Source: Williamsia sp. DF01-3 (lineage in GTDB: Bacteria; Actinomycetota; Actinomycetes; Mycobacteriales; Mycobacteriaceae). From it: a DNA stretch of 64,000 nucleotides. The stretch spans positions 4,853,733 through 4,917,732 of the forward strand of contig NZ_JALKFS010000005.1 of assembly GCF_023051145.1 (NCBI RefSeq), read 5' to 3'. The notes beneath the pieces were generated by a model, which made no database searches, was not told the origin of the DNA, and worked only from the letters and a program-made list of their open reading frames with translations. How positions within the stretch are numbered: the stretch's first letter is position 1; each line of letters opens with the position of its first letter. Shown here in pieces: positions 35,548 to 44,592 of this stretch. The position numbers and the translations under genes are program-made.

Positions 35548-36861
35548 TCAGGGCGTGGTGGCGAGTGTTGCCCCGTCGGTTACCGGCCGGCTGCCGTTCG
35601 TGTCGGGACGGGTCCGGTCGATGATCGCGGCGGCGACATGCGCCGCATCTCGGTCGATCCCGTGGAATCGACCCGAACCCCACGTGTACATCCAGGGCAA
35701 TCCGATGAACGAGAGCCCGGGAACGGCGGTGATCCCCCGCGTCTGCATCGGGCGACCGGCACCGTCGAACACGCTGGCCTCGATCCACCGGTAGTCGGGC
35801 CGGTAGCCGATCGCCCAGATGATGCTGGTGACACCCGCCTCGGTCAGATCGAGCGAGGTGGGCTCGGAGTCCGGTTCCCAGACCGGTTCGTACCGAGTGG
35901 CCGGCGGTGCGTCGATGCCCTCGCGTTCGATGTGCCGATCGATGTCCTGGCAGATCGAGTTGTATACGGCGTCAGCCGAATCGAGCGATGCACGAAGGGT
36001 CGGCGCGAACTCGAGCCTTGCGTCTTTGCCGTTCTCCAGCAGCCCGTACAACTTCATCCCCTGCGACGCGAACTCGCGCAGGTCGATGTCGCGGCCACCA
36101 TCGCGCCCGGTGACGTAGTGATTGGTCTTCTCGCGCGCCGCCTGGCCGCCGGGATACTCCTGCACACCGATGTCGTAGACGCCCATCTCGGCGAGCCATG
36201 TCATGCAATCCCGGCCTCGGTAGAAGCGCGCAACGCGGGGCGCTTTGCCCATCGCCAGGTGCACCCGACGCCCGGCCAGGTGCAGGTCTTCCGCGATCTG
36301 CGCACCGGATTGGCCGGTGCCGACAACCAGTACGGCGCCGCCGGGAAGTTGCTCCGGATTGCGGTATTGCTCCGAATGGAGCTGCACCACAGCGGGGTCC
36401 AGAGAAGGGGCATACGGCGGCACCACCGGCACGGGGTAGCCGCCGGTTGCGACCACCACGTCGTCACACGTCACCGTCTCCGTCTCCGATCCGGCCTCCG
36501 ACAACAGGGTCAGCTCGAAACCGCCGCTGTGGGCCTGACGAAGCCGGGTCACGCGGGTGTTGGTGCGCAGCGGAGGAGCGAAGGTGTCGAGCCAGCCGTT
36601 CAGCCACTCGACCACCTCGTCACGCTTCATGAAGCCATCGGGATCCGTACCCGCATATGGGTAACCCGGAAGTCGGCAGTGCCAGTTGGGTGTCACAAGC
36701 GTGAAGTTGTCCCAGCGGGTGTCGGACCACGCATGCACGGGGGTCTCGGCCTCGACGACGAGGTGCTCGATGGCCTGGCGCCCCAGATACCAGCTGACCG
36801 ACAGACCGGCCTGCCCGCCGCCGACGATCACCACCGGAATGTGTCTTGCCGCCTCAGGCAT
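35548..36861 (-). CDS. MSMEG_0569-type flavin-dependent oxidoreductase of the Nit1C cluster
   Basis: The 437-residue protein has an N-terminal FAD motif VVIVGGGQAGLSVSWYLG, a second NAD(P) motif VLVVGTGQSGAQIAEDL, and FMO-like WDNFTLVTPNWHCRLPG. It matches the flavoprotein found in Nit1C nitrilase clusters (MSMEG_0569 in M. smegmatis). Its ATG overlaps the nitrilase stop by 8 bases, so the two are coupled. Nit1C clusters have been linked to nitrogen-starvation response and to cyanide assimilation in other bacteria. The reaction of this enzyme is not settled. Confidence 0.84.
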   Translation of the reverse strand: MPEAARHIPVVIVGGGQAGLSVSWYLGRQAIEHLVVEAETPVHAWSDTRWDNFTLVTPNWHCRLPGYPYAGTDPDGFMKRDEVVEWLNGWLDTFAPPLRTNTRVTRLRQAHSGGFELTLLSEAGSETETVTCDDVVVATGGYPVPVVPPYAPSLDPAVVQLHSEQYRNPEQLPGGAVLVVGTGQSGAQIAEDLHLAGRRVHLAMGKAPRVARFYRGRDCMTWLAEMGVYDIGVQEYPGGQAAREKTNHYVTGRDGGRDIDLREFASQGMKLYGLLENGKDARLEFAPTLRASLDSADAVYNSICQDIDRHIEREGIDAPPATRYEPVWEPDSEPTSLDLTEAGVTSIIWAIGYRPDYRWIEASVFDGAGRPMQTRGITAVPGLSFIGLPWMYTWGSGRFHGIDRDAAHVAAAIIDRTRPDTNGSRPVTDGATLATTP

Positions 36862-37753
36862 GTGCCAACTCCCGCCAGGTCGCGGTGCGGGCTTCGTCGA
36901 GTTCGGTCACCCGGGAGTACACGTCTGGTCGGCGATCACGGAGATGGAACATACCGCCCCGCATCTGCTCGAACGCGGCCGTGATGTCCACTTCGGCCAC
37001 CGCCATACCGCTGCCGAGCAGAGTGGTCGCCAGGATGTTCCCGCCGGGGTCGACAACCTTGGCGTTACCCACGTAATCAAGCGACCCGAACGTGCCCGAC
37101 TGGTTGGACGCCACCCAGAACACCTGGTTGTCCAGGGCTCGAGCGATGTCGAATTGGTTGAACCGGTAGGTCCACCGGTCCTCCTGCAGGTTGTCGGCGC
37201 GGGCGGTACGGGCGGCCGGCCAGGCAGACAGACTAGCGATGATCTCGGCACCGTCGAGCGCCATCACGCGTGCGGCTTCAGGAAATGCCTTGTCGTAACA
37301 GATCTGCAGCCCGATGCGGCCTACGGGCGTCTCGAAAACGGGATACACGTCTCCGGCGGAGTACGACATGTTCTCGCCGAGTGGCTGATGCACCTTGCGG
37401 TAGGTGCCGTAGATCTGACCACCGTCGAGCAGCGCCGCGGCGTTGTACCTCGTTTCCCCGTCGTCTGCCAGCTCGCAGAAGCCGATCGCCACCACGAGGT
37501 CGCCGACGATGCTCTGCACCTTCTGCAGTTCGGGCCCATTCACCGAGATGGCCGGCGGCAGTGACCGATTGGTGTTCTTGACGGTGTCGCCGTGATTGCC
37601 CAACGACGACAGGTAGCCACCGAGCGCCGCCTCGGGCAGGGCCAAGAAATCGACGCCTTGCTGCCTCGCCTCGTCGGCAAGCGTGGCGATCAGGGCGTAG
37701 TTCTGGTCCAGATCACGGGTGAAGTTTGCGGAAACGCCTGCGAGGATGGTCAT
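36854..37753 (-). CDS. Carbon-nitrogen hydrolase, Nit1C-type nitrilase
   Basis: The 299-residue protein begins MTILAGVSANFTRDLDQNY and has the nitrilase triad: Glu in LALPEAALGGY, Lys in YRKVHQPLGE and Cys in IGLQICYDKAFPE. These are intact. It is the Nit6803/NitC-type nitrilase (Sll0784-like), which converts nitriles to acids and ammonia. It lies between the Sll0783-like gene and the flavoprotein gene, with its stop inside the latter. Its codon use is ordinary for the window, unlike that of its upstream neighbour. Confidence 0.88.
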   Translation of the reverse strand: MTILAGVSANFTRDLDQNYALIATLADEARQQGVDFLALPEAALGGYLSSLGNHGDTVKNTNRSLPPAISVNGPELQKVQSIVGDLVVAIGFCELADDGETRYNAAALLDGGQIYGTYRKVHQPLGENMSYSAGDVYPVFETPVGRIGLQICYDKAFPEAARVMALDGAEIIASLSAWPAARTARADNLQEDRWTYRFNQFDIARALDNQVFWVASNQSGTFGSLDYVGNAKVVDPGGNILATTLLGSGMAVAEVDITAAFEQMRGGMFHLRDRRPDVYSRVTELDEARTATWRELAHA

Positions 37754-37763
37754 TTCGACGTCC

Positions 37764-38288
37764 TCAGACCATGTACGTGGAGTTGATGATGGCACCCTTA
37801 CGGGCGTAATGAATCAACGCATCCTGCACATCAAGCGGATGAGCCGGAATCACACCCTCGATCAAATCCTCCTCACGACCACCATGCAACGCCAACCCGA
37901 ACCGACAGCAATACACCGTCCCACCCTCACCGATGAACGTCCCCAACGAATCATTGATGTTCTGCTCCCCCGGAAAACCCGAATCACCCGTCGTCGGAAA
38001 ACCACGCGTGGCCAGGCAATTGATCGCACCCGGACCATAAAAATACAACGCCGACTCAAACCCCTTACGCAACGCCCGCGTCGCCTGCAACACCGCCACA
38101 AAACTCACCGACGACTCATGAGCAATCCCATGAACCAACGTGAAATACGACTCCCCACCCTCAGCCTGATAATCCGGAAACAACTTCGTCCCCCCATAAA
38201 TGTTGCTGCCCTTCGGCAACGACGGATGCGGGATCTCAGCCAACGACTTCTTGATATTCTCGGCAATCAACTGATCGATATCGGACAT
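37764..38288 (-). CDS. MSMEG_0572/Sll0783-family nitrogen starvation response protein
   Basis: ATG 38288 follows AGGAG with 5-nt spacing and gives 174 residues beginning MSDIDQLIAENIKKSLAEIP; GESYFTLVHGIAHESSVSFV, RALRKGFESALYFYGPGAIN and VYCCRFGLALHGGREEDLIE are the conserved segments of this DsrE-like family. The Synechocystis member Sll0783 is needed for polyhydroxybutyrate formation under nitrogen starvation. It is the first gene of the nitrilase cluster, 10 bp before the nitrilase. Its codons end overwhelmingly in G or T (GTG, TTG, GGT, TTT, TAT), unlike the C-ending codons of its neighbours, so transfer or special selection is likely. Confidence 0.87.
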   Translation of the reverse strand: MSDIDQLIAENIKKSLAEIPHPSLPKGSNIYGGTKLFPDYQAEGGESYFTLVHGIAHESSVSFVAVLQATRALRKGFESALYFYGPGAINCLATRGFPTTGDSGFPGEQNINDSLGTFIGEGGTVYCCRFGLALHGGREEDLIEGVIPAHPLDVQDALIHYARKGAIINSTYMV

Positions 38289-38601
38289 GATGTCTCCTGA
38301 CATGGTGCGATCAAAGGCAGTGCGGGACTTGGGTTTCACAAGGCGCGCGGCACGTCGATGTGCTGCGTTCGGCCTTGGACCAAGTACAGGCCCGATCCGT
38401 TTCGGGATGGTCACGCCGGGACTAACAGGTTGTTTCGTGGTGCTCTCAGCCCGGCCGGGCATGAATCTGACCACAGGCGTTTCCGGTTCTGACGGATTCG
38501 CGGCACTCACCTTGATTCATCAGTAAGGTGGCATAGGTCACAGTAAGTGCATGGTCAGGGACTGGGTCACAGTGCCAGGCCGCGAGCAGAGAGTCACCGC
38601 G

Positions 38602-39729
38602 ATGAAAACGAAGGCCGCAATCCTGACCGAGTTGAACACCGACTGGAAGATCGATGAGATCGATCTCGGTGACCCGGTCGCCGGAGAGGTCCAGGTACGC
38701 CTGGCCGCATCCGGGCTCTGCCACTCCGACGCCCACGTCGTCGACGGGTCCAGTCCGATCCCGATCCTTCCGGTCCTCGGCGGCCACGAGGGCGCCGGCG
38801 TCATCACCAAGGTCGGGCCGGGTGTGTCCGGCCTCGAAGAGGGTGACCACGTCGTGCTCGCGTTCATCCCCGCCTGCGGCACGTGTCCGTCGTGCGCCAA
38901 GGGTCTGCAGAACATCTGCGACCTCGGTGCCGGACTGCTCACCGGCCAGGCGATCTCCGACGGCACGTTCCGTGTCACCAAGGACGGCGCTCCTGTGGTC
39001 CAGATGTGCCTGCTCGGCACCTTTGCCCCCTACGTCACGGTTCATCAGGCGTCGGTCGTGAAGATCGAGAAGGACATCCCCCTCGACAAGGCAGCATTGC
39101 TCGGTTGTGGTGTCTCCACGGGCTGGGGATCAGCAGTCGACATCGGCAACACCCGGCCCGGTGACACCGTGGTGGTCGCCGGTATCGGCGGCGTGGGTAT
39201 CAACTCGGTCCAGGGTGCCGCCCACGCGGGCGCGCGGTTCGTCGTGGCGATCGACCCGGTGGAGGACAAACGGAAGACCGCGCTGGACTTCGGCGCCACC
39301 CACACCTACGCGTCGATGGAAGAAGCCGCCGCCGACATCGCCGACCTCACCTGGGGCGCCATGGCCAACACGGTCATCCTCACGATGGGTGTGGTCAAGG
39401 GCGAGTACGTCCAGCAGGGTCTGTCCCTCACCGGCAAGGGCGGCCAGGTCATCGTCACCGCGATGGGACCGTACGACCAGGTCGCCACCGACCTCAACCT
39501 GTTCGAACTCACCCTGTTGCAGAAGCGGGTGCAGGGCGCGATCTTCGGTGGTGTCGGTCCTCGCACGCAGATCCCGAAGCTGCTCAACCTCTACCGCAGC
39601 GGTGCCCTCAAGCTCGACGAGCTGGTGACCAGAACTTACAAGCTCGAGGACATCAACCAGGGCTACCGCGACATGGCCGAGGGCAAGAACCTCCGCGGCG
39701 TCATCATCTACGGCGACGACGACTACTGA
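38602..39729 (+). CDS. NDMA-dependent (nicotinoprotein-type) zinc alcohol dehydrogenase
   Basis: The ATG at 38602 (MKTKAAILTELNTDWKIDEI) gives 375 residues. Catalytic zinc ligands are in GLCHSDAHV and GGHEGAG, structural zinc cysteines in CGTCPSCAKGLQNICDLG, and the cofactor motif is AGIGGVGINSVQGA. The sequence matches the NDMA-dependent alcohol dehydrogenases of actinobacteria, in which NAD is bound tightly and reoxidised by another carrier instead of being released; mycofactocin-associated members are known elsewhere, but no mft genes are visible here. It converges with an aldo/keto reductase gene, overlapping it by 7 bases. Confidence 0.87.
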   Translation: MKTKAAILTELNTDWKIDEIDLGDPVAGEVQVRLAASGLCHSDAHVVDGSSPIPILPVLGGHEGAGVITKVGPGVSGLEEGDHVVLAFIPACGTCPSCAKGLQNICDLGAGLLTGQAISDGTFRVTKDGAPVVQMCLLGTFAPYVTVHQASVVKIEKDIPLDKAALLGCGVSTGWGSAVDIGNTRPGDTVVVAGIGGVGINSVQGAAHAGARFVVAIDPVEDKRKTALDFGATHTYASMEEAAADIADLTWGAMANTVILTMGVVKGEYVQQGLSLTGKGGQVIVTAMGPYDQVATDLNLFELTLLQKRVQGAIFGGVGPRTQIPKLLNLYRSGALKLDELVTRTYKLEDINQGYRDMAEGKNLRGVIIYGDDDY

Positions 39730-40676
39730 CCGGCAGGAACCTTCGCCGACACATCGTCGAGTCGGGCCAGTTCGTCGGTGGTCAGCGTCAGGTCGACAGA
39801 CCCGAGCAGAGCTTCGAGCTGCTCGGGTGACCTGGCGCTGACGATCGGGGCGACCACTGTCGGCTGCTGGCGGGTCCATGCCAGCGCAACGGTCGCGATC
39901 TGCACGCCGCGAGATCGGGCGATGCGATCGAGCTCATCGACCACCGCCAACCCTTCGGGATTGAAATACCGTTCCACGATCTTGCTGCGTGCGACACCTG
40001 CGACATCTCCCGCGGTGCGGTATTTGCCGGTGAGGAACCCGCTCGCCAATGCCCAGTACGGGAATACTCCGAGGTCGAACTTCTCGGCAAGTGGACGCAG
40101 TTCGTCCTCGAAAGGCTGGCGCGCCACCAGGCTGTAATGAGGCTGCAGGGCAACCGGTTTGGCGAACCGGTTGGCCTCGGCGACGTCGATCCACTCCTGG
40201 ATCCGCACGGCTGAATAGTTCGAGATACCGACGTGGCGCACCTTTCCCGCCTTCACCAAAGCGTCGAAAGCACCCAGGGTGTCGGCCAGCGGCACATCCG
40301 GGTCGTCGTAGTGCGCGTAGTACAGATCGATGTGGTCGGTCTTCAGGCGCCGCAGAGATGCCTCGGCCGCACGCGCGATGTTGTCGGGTGCCAGGCCCAG
40401 GAACTCGGGGTGACGGCTCACCTTGGTGGCCAGGACGATGTCGTCGCGCCGGCCACGTTTGGTGAACCATTCGCCGAGAATCGTCTCCGACTCTCCACCG
40501 ACGTTTCCAGGCGCCGACGCCATGTAGCTGTCGGAGGTGTCGATGAAGTTGCCGCCGGCGGACACGAACGCGTCGAGCACCGCGAACGACTCGGCCGCGT
40601 CACTGGTCCAGCCGAAGGTGTTGCCACCGAGGTTGAGCGGGTAGACATCCAGGTCAGAACTTCCGATACGTGACAT
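39723..40676 (-). CDS. Aldo/keto reductase
   Basis: The 317-residue TIM-barrel protein has the catalytic tetrad of the family: Asp and Tyr in NFIDTSDSYMAS, Lys in IVLATKVSRHP and His in LYYAHYDDPDVP. NADPH-binding segments lie in the C-terminal half (QLEALLGSVDLTL preceded by VVAPIVSARS). It reduces carbonyls with NADPH. The gene converges on and slightly overlaps the alcohol dehydrogenase gene and is followed upstream by the gamma-glutamyltransferase gene on the same strand after 14 bp, so the two may be one transcript. Confidence 0.9.
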   Translation of the reverse strand: MSRIGSSDLDVYPLNLGGNTFGWTSDAAESFAVLDAFVSAGGNFIDTSDSYMASAPGNVGGESETILGEWFTKRGRRDDIVLATKVSRHPEFLGLAPDNIARAAEASLRRLKTDHIDLYYAHYDDPDVPLADTLGAFDALVKAGKVRHVGISNYSAVRIQEWIDVAEANRFAKPVALQPHYSLVARQPFEDELRPLAEKFDLGVFPYWALASGFLTGKYRTAGDVAGVARSKIVERYFNPEGLAVVDELDRIARSRGVQIATVALAWTRQQPTVVAPIVSARSPEQLEALLGSVDLTLTTDELARLDDVSAKVPAGQ

Positions 40677-40690
40677 GCGATGTTCAACCG

Positions 40691-42631
40691 TCAGTCGCCG
40701 AGGACGATTCCCTCACGTCGGGGATCCGCGCCTCCCGACCATCCCGTCTCCGTCCGCAGGAGTGCACTCAGGCCGCTGGACTGATCGGCGAGTTCGACGG
40801 TGTGACCCAGGTTCTGTAACCCCGTCACCAGGGGGTCGTCGGGCCCCGAGATGTTCGGGTGCTCCCCACCCACATTGGTCTTCGGGGAGTTCGCGGCTCC
40901 GAAGTCGACCATCGAGACCGCCTGCTGGGGATCCATCCCCCAATCGATGAGTCCCACCAGGGTTTTCACGACGAACTGGATGATCACCGAGCCGCCGGGG
41001 GAACCGACCACCATCTTCAGCTGCCCGAGACCGTTGTCGGCGGCCTCGAAGACCAGCGTCGGGGCCATGGAACTGCGTGGTCGTTTGCCTGGCTCGACCC
41101 GGTTGGCCAGTGGCGCGCCCTGAGGGTCGGTGGGTACGGCAGAGAAGTCGGTCATCTGGTTGTTCAGCAGAAAGCCATCGACCATGTGGAACGACCCGAA
41201 CGACGACTCGACGGTTGTTGTCATCGACGCCGCGTCGCCCTCGGAGTCGACGACAGAGATGTGGCTGGTGCCGTGTTCCACTCCGGCGAACCAGCCCATC
41301 GGGCCGGTGTCGAACGTCCCGGCTGTTGCCGTACCCATCGAGCGGTCGGGATTGATCAGTGCGGCCCGGCCTTTGAGATAGGTGGGGTCGAGCAACGCCT
41401 CGGAGCTGCCACCGGGCAACGGCACGAAGTCGGAGTCGGCGACGTACTTGTCCCGGTCTGCGTAGGCAAGCCGCTCCGCCTCGGAGATCAGGTGCACACC
41501 GTTGACCGAAGGCTTTCCGCCATTGAGATCAAGAGCGGTCGGCGGATACTGATCCATCGGGAAGTTCGACAAGACGCCGAGCGTCGAGGCCACCGCGATC
41601 CCACCGGACGACGGGGTGGGCATGCCGCAGACCTGGTTGTCCCGATACGGCACGCAGATCGGCTCGCGCACCTTTGCCTCGTAGTTCGCCAGGTCGGTGA
41701 CCGTCATCTGCGACGGCGTCATCCCGTTCGCCGTCGACCCCGCTTCGGCGACGATCGCTTGCGCGATGTCGCCACTGTAGAACGCCTCCGCACCGTCGGA
41801 TGCGATGGCACCCAACGTTTTCGAGTACGCCGGGTTCGTGAGCCTCTCCCCCGCAGGCTTGGGCGAACCATCTGGCTGCAGGAAGTAGCTTCTGGCCTCT
41901 GGATCTGCACCGAGATCCGGGGCCGAATCGTCGATCGCCGCTGCCAGTCGCGGGCTGATGGAGAACCCGGCGTCGGCAAGGGCGACAGCCGGTTCGAACA
42001 GTTTGCGCCACTCGGCATTTCCGTGCTCGGACTGCATCGTCTCGAGCATGCGCAGGACGCCGGGCACACCGATGGACCGGCCACTCGCGCGCGCGTCGGG
42101 TACGGGCTCGGTCCGATTGACGTCATCGATCCAGCGCAGGTAGTTCTCGGTTGCCGCGGCCGGGGCCACCTCGCGGCCGTCGAACGCCTGCACCGACCGG
42201 TCGTCTACGTCGTAGTACAACGCGAACGCACCTCCGCCGATCCCGGAGCTCTGCGGTTCGACCAGGCCCAACACCATTTGCGCGGCGACCAGGGCATCGG
42301 CGGCGTCGCCACCGTCTGCCAGTACCTCACAAGCAGCCTGGGTCGCCAGCGGATTGGCGGTGGCCGCCGCGAACGAAGTGGTCTGCACGGCAGTCATGTC
42401 CGAGCGATATCCCGTCGCGACCTCAGGATTCGTCGACAAGTTCTCGGTGGTGTCGGGGGTTGCCGCCGTCGCAACAGGTGCGGCCGAGCCACCGTTCGGG
42501 CCCGACGGGAGCGCGCACACGTCTGATGCCGCCTCGTCGTTCGAGCACGACACCACCATCGACATCCCGATGATCGCGGCCGCACCGACACACATCAGGC
42601 GCAGGCGGGTGCGCCGAACCCGTTCAGCCAC
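40691..42631 (-). CDS. ggt: Gamma-glutamyltransferase lipoprotein
   Basis: The 646-residue protein has a signal peptide ending GMSMVVSC, so it is anchored as a lipoprotein on the outer face of the membrane. The nucleophile threonine of the autoprocessed small subunit is in HGTSHISVVDSEGDAA, and the GGT signatures AFDGREVAP, GIPGVLRM-like GVPGVLRML, and PSSGGIAV are present. GGT cleaves gamma-glutamyl bonds, for example of glutathione or related peptides; in mycothiol producers the natural substrate is less clear. It overlaps the WS/DGAT stop by 8 bases, indicating cotranscription with lipid storage. Confidence 0.92.
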   Translation of the reverse strand: MAERVRRTRLRLMCVGAAAIIGMSMVVSCSNDEAASDVCALPSGPNGGSAAPVATAATPDTTENLSTNPEVATGYRSDMTAVQTTSFAAATANPLATQAACEVLADGGDAADALVAAQMVLGLVEPQSSGIGGGAFALYYDVDDRSVQAFDGREVAPAAATENYLRWIDDVNRTEPVPDARASGRSIGVPGVLRMLETMQSEHGNAEWRKLFEPAVALADAGFSISPRLAAAIDDSAPDLGADPEARSYFLQPDGSPKPAGERLTNPAYSKTLGAIASDGAEAFYSGDIAQAIVAEAGSTANGMTPSQMTVTDLANYEAKVREPICVPYRDNQVCGMPTPSSGGIAVASTLGVLSNFPMDQYPPTALDLNGGKPSVNGVHLISEAERLAYADRDKYVADSDFVPLPGGSSEALLDPTYLKGRAALINPDRSMGTATAGTFDTGPMGWFAGVEHGTSHISVVDSEGDAASMTTTVESSFGSFHMVDGFLLNNQMTDFSAVPTDPQGAPLANRVEPGKRPRSSMAPTLVFEAADNGLGQLKMVVGSPGGSVIIQFVVKTLVGLIDWGMDPQQAVSMVDFGAANSPKTNVGGEHPNISGPDDPLVTGLQNLGHTVELADQSSGLSALLRTETGWSGGADPRREGIVLGD

Positions 42632-44003
42632 CGAGCTTCTCCAGTTCGGTCAGCGCGTTCTCGAGATGGACCAGCAGTCTCTGTAGGTGGGGAATGGAAC
42701 TGCGAGCTCCGATCAGTCCGAAGTTCACCTTCCCTGCCGTCATGGTGACGGTGATGTTCAGGGCCTGCCCGTCCAACGCGATCGATACCGGATACACCCC
42801 GTCCAGACGGGCCCCGTTCCAGTACAACCGCCGCGACGACCCCGGCACGTTGGAGATGACGATGTTGAACGGCGGTGGTGTGTAACGGACGAAGCCGGGA
42901 ACGGTGGAGAACAACAGCGGCGCCATGGTCACACCACCAAACCCCAGCGCCTGCATCGGCGTCAGGTCCTTGATCATCCGTTTGCCCTGACGCGTCGATC
43001 CCGTCACCACGGCCAGCCGACGTGCCGGATCGGCCTCGTTGGTGCCGAGGTTGCAGAGCATCGTGGTGACGGCGTTGCCTTCCGAGTAGTCCGCACCGGC
43101 CTCGCGCATCGACACCGGAACCATCGCGATCAGGGGCGCGCTCGGCAGCGCGTTCCGGTCGAGGAGGTACGACCGCAAGGCGCCCGCACACATCGCGATG
43201 ATGACGTCGTTGGTGGAGATCTCGAGAATCTTTGCCACCGAACGTATCCGGGTCTTCGGCCACTGCTGGGCAGCAAATCGTCGGGCCCCTCCGATCGGCA
43301 CGTTCAGCATCGTCTTGGGTGCACCGGTCGGCAACACCAGGTTCGGATCGCGCAGACCGTGCATGCCGATCCGCAGACCCGCCGGGGCCAGACTCGCGAT
43401 GTCACCGGCGAGCTTCACGCCGTCGGACACCAGATGCAGTGGGTTCAGCCCGCCGCGGGATCCGCCGTCCTTCTTCGGCCGACGGAACAGGGCCGGGTCC
43501 CACGGCACTTTGCAGTCACGGGCCTCGGGATCAGGACTCAGTGCTCGTTCAAGTAGGCGTAGTGCCGAAACCCCGTCGACGAGAGAGTGATGCACCTTGG
43601 TGTAGAGGGCGAGCCGACCATCGGCGAGCCCTTCGATGACGTGGACCTCCCACATCGGCCGATGGCGGTCCATCAGCCCGCCGTGTTGTGCAGACACATA
43701 TTTGAGCAGTTCACGGATACGGCCGGGACGCGGCAGCACCGCACGTCTCACGTGGTAGTCGAAGTCGAGCTCTTTGTCATGAGTCCACCGCAGGGTGCCC
43801 ATCACGTTCACGGGCGAAGCGGGTCGTTTGCGGAACAGCCGCGCCACATCGGTCTGCTTGCAGAAGGTTTCGTAGACGAACTCGCCGAAATCCTCGGCCT
43901 CTCCGTCTGGCGGTACAAACAGCTGCAGTCCGCCGACATGCATCGGATGCTCACGCGTTTCGGCCAGCAGGAACATCGATTCGGTGATCGGCATCAAAGG
44001 CAT
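42624..44003 (-). CDS. Wax ester synthase / acyl-CoA:diacylglycerol acyltransferase (WS/DGAT)
   Basis: The 459-residue protein begins MPLMPITESMFLLAETREHP and carries the active-site HHxxxDG as KVHHSLVDGVSALRLL, then the family segments NDVIIAMCAGALRSYLL and PFNIVISNVPGS near the C-terminus. It makes triacylglycerol or wax ester from acyl-CoA, as in the many Tgs proteins of mycobacteria. The HHxxxDG motif is intact. It precedes the GGT lipoprotein and lies beside an SRPBCC protein and a lipase, a small lipid-metabolism neighbourhood. Confidence 0.93.
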   Translation of the reverse strand: MPLMPITESMFLLAETREHPMHVGGLQLFVPPDGEAEDFGEFVYETFCKQTDVARLFRKRPASPVNVMGTLRWTHDKELDFDYHVRRAVLPRPGRIRELLKYVSAQHGGLMDRHRPMWEVHVIEGLADGRLALYTKVHHSLVDGVSALRLLERALSPDPEARDCKVPWDPALFRRPKKDGGSRGGLNPLHLVSDGVKLAGDIASLAPAGLRIGMHGLRDPNLVLPTGAPKTMLNVPIGGARRFAAQQWPKTRIRSVAKILEISTNDVIIAMCAGALRSYLLDRNALPSAPLIAMVPVSMREAGADYSEGNAVTTMLCNLGTNEADPARRLAVVTGSTRQGKRMIKDLTPMQALGFGGVTMAPLLFSTVPGFVRYTPPPFNIVISNVPGSSRRLYWNGARLDGVYPVSIALDGQALNITVTMTAGKVNFGLIGARSSIPHLQRLLVHLENALTELEKLGG

Positions 44004-44153
44004 CAGCAGCCCCCTTCTCGCGCACAGCGCTAGCGGCGGTGGCCCCCTTCTCGAGACACGTCAGAAGTATGCCGCGTCTCGCGTTCTTGCATCGCCAAAC
44101 GAACTTACCCATATCCGATGTCACATAGCCGATGGATCCGTTACGGTTTTCTC

Positions 44154-44582
44154 ATGGCAGTTAGCGGAAGCAAGAGCATTGACATCGACGCGACACCGGC
44201 ACAAATTCTGGATGCGATCGCCGACGTGGAATCGATGCCGTCCTGGTCATCGATCCACAAGAGCGTGGAGGTCATCGACCGGCATCCCGACGGGCGGCCC
44301 AAGCGGGTCAAGATGAAGGCGTCGCTCCTCGGCATCTCCGACGACCAGGTCCTCGACTACACCTGGTCGGACACAGGAGTCACGTGGGATCTCGTCGAGA
44401 GTTCGCAGCAGAAGGCACAGCACGCCGAATACCGGCTGACCGAGACCGACAAGGGCACCCACGTCGAGTTCGAGATGATGCTCGACCCGAAGGCGCCGGT
44501 CCCCGGCTTCATCATCAAGCGTGGTCAGAAGACAATTCTCGAAATGGCCACCAAGGGATTGCGCGACCAGGTCAAGAGCTGA
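44154..44582 (+). CDS. SRPBCC (polyketide cyclase/START-like) family protein
   Basis: ATG 44154 gives 142 residues beginning MAVSGSKSIDIDATPAQILD, a helix-grip fold protein with the characteristic IADVESMPSWSSIHKSVEVI and the closing helix KRGQKTILEMATKGLRDQV. Such proteins bind hydrophobic ligands. There is no ribosome site; a TACGGT -10-like element at 44142-44147 lies so that transcription would start at the ATG, so the mRNA may be leaderless. It is divergent from the WS/DGAT gene and convergent with the lipase, so a lipid-binding role is attractive but unproven. A related protein lies at 48273. Confidence 0.82.
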   Translation: MAVSGSKSIDIDATPAQILDAIADVESMPSWSSIHKSVEVIDRHPDGRPKRVKMKASLLGISDDQVLDYTWSDTGVTWDLVESSQQKAQHAEYRLTETDKGTHVEFEMMLDPKAPVPGFIIKRGQKTILEMATKGLRDQVKS

Positions 44583-44592
44583 GGGACATCGG

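Noticed and set aside
37719-38300. A 193-codon plus-strand frame opposite the Sll0783-like gene
   Set aside because: It arises from the G/T-ending codons of the minus-strand gene, whose protein is clearly recognisable.
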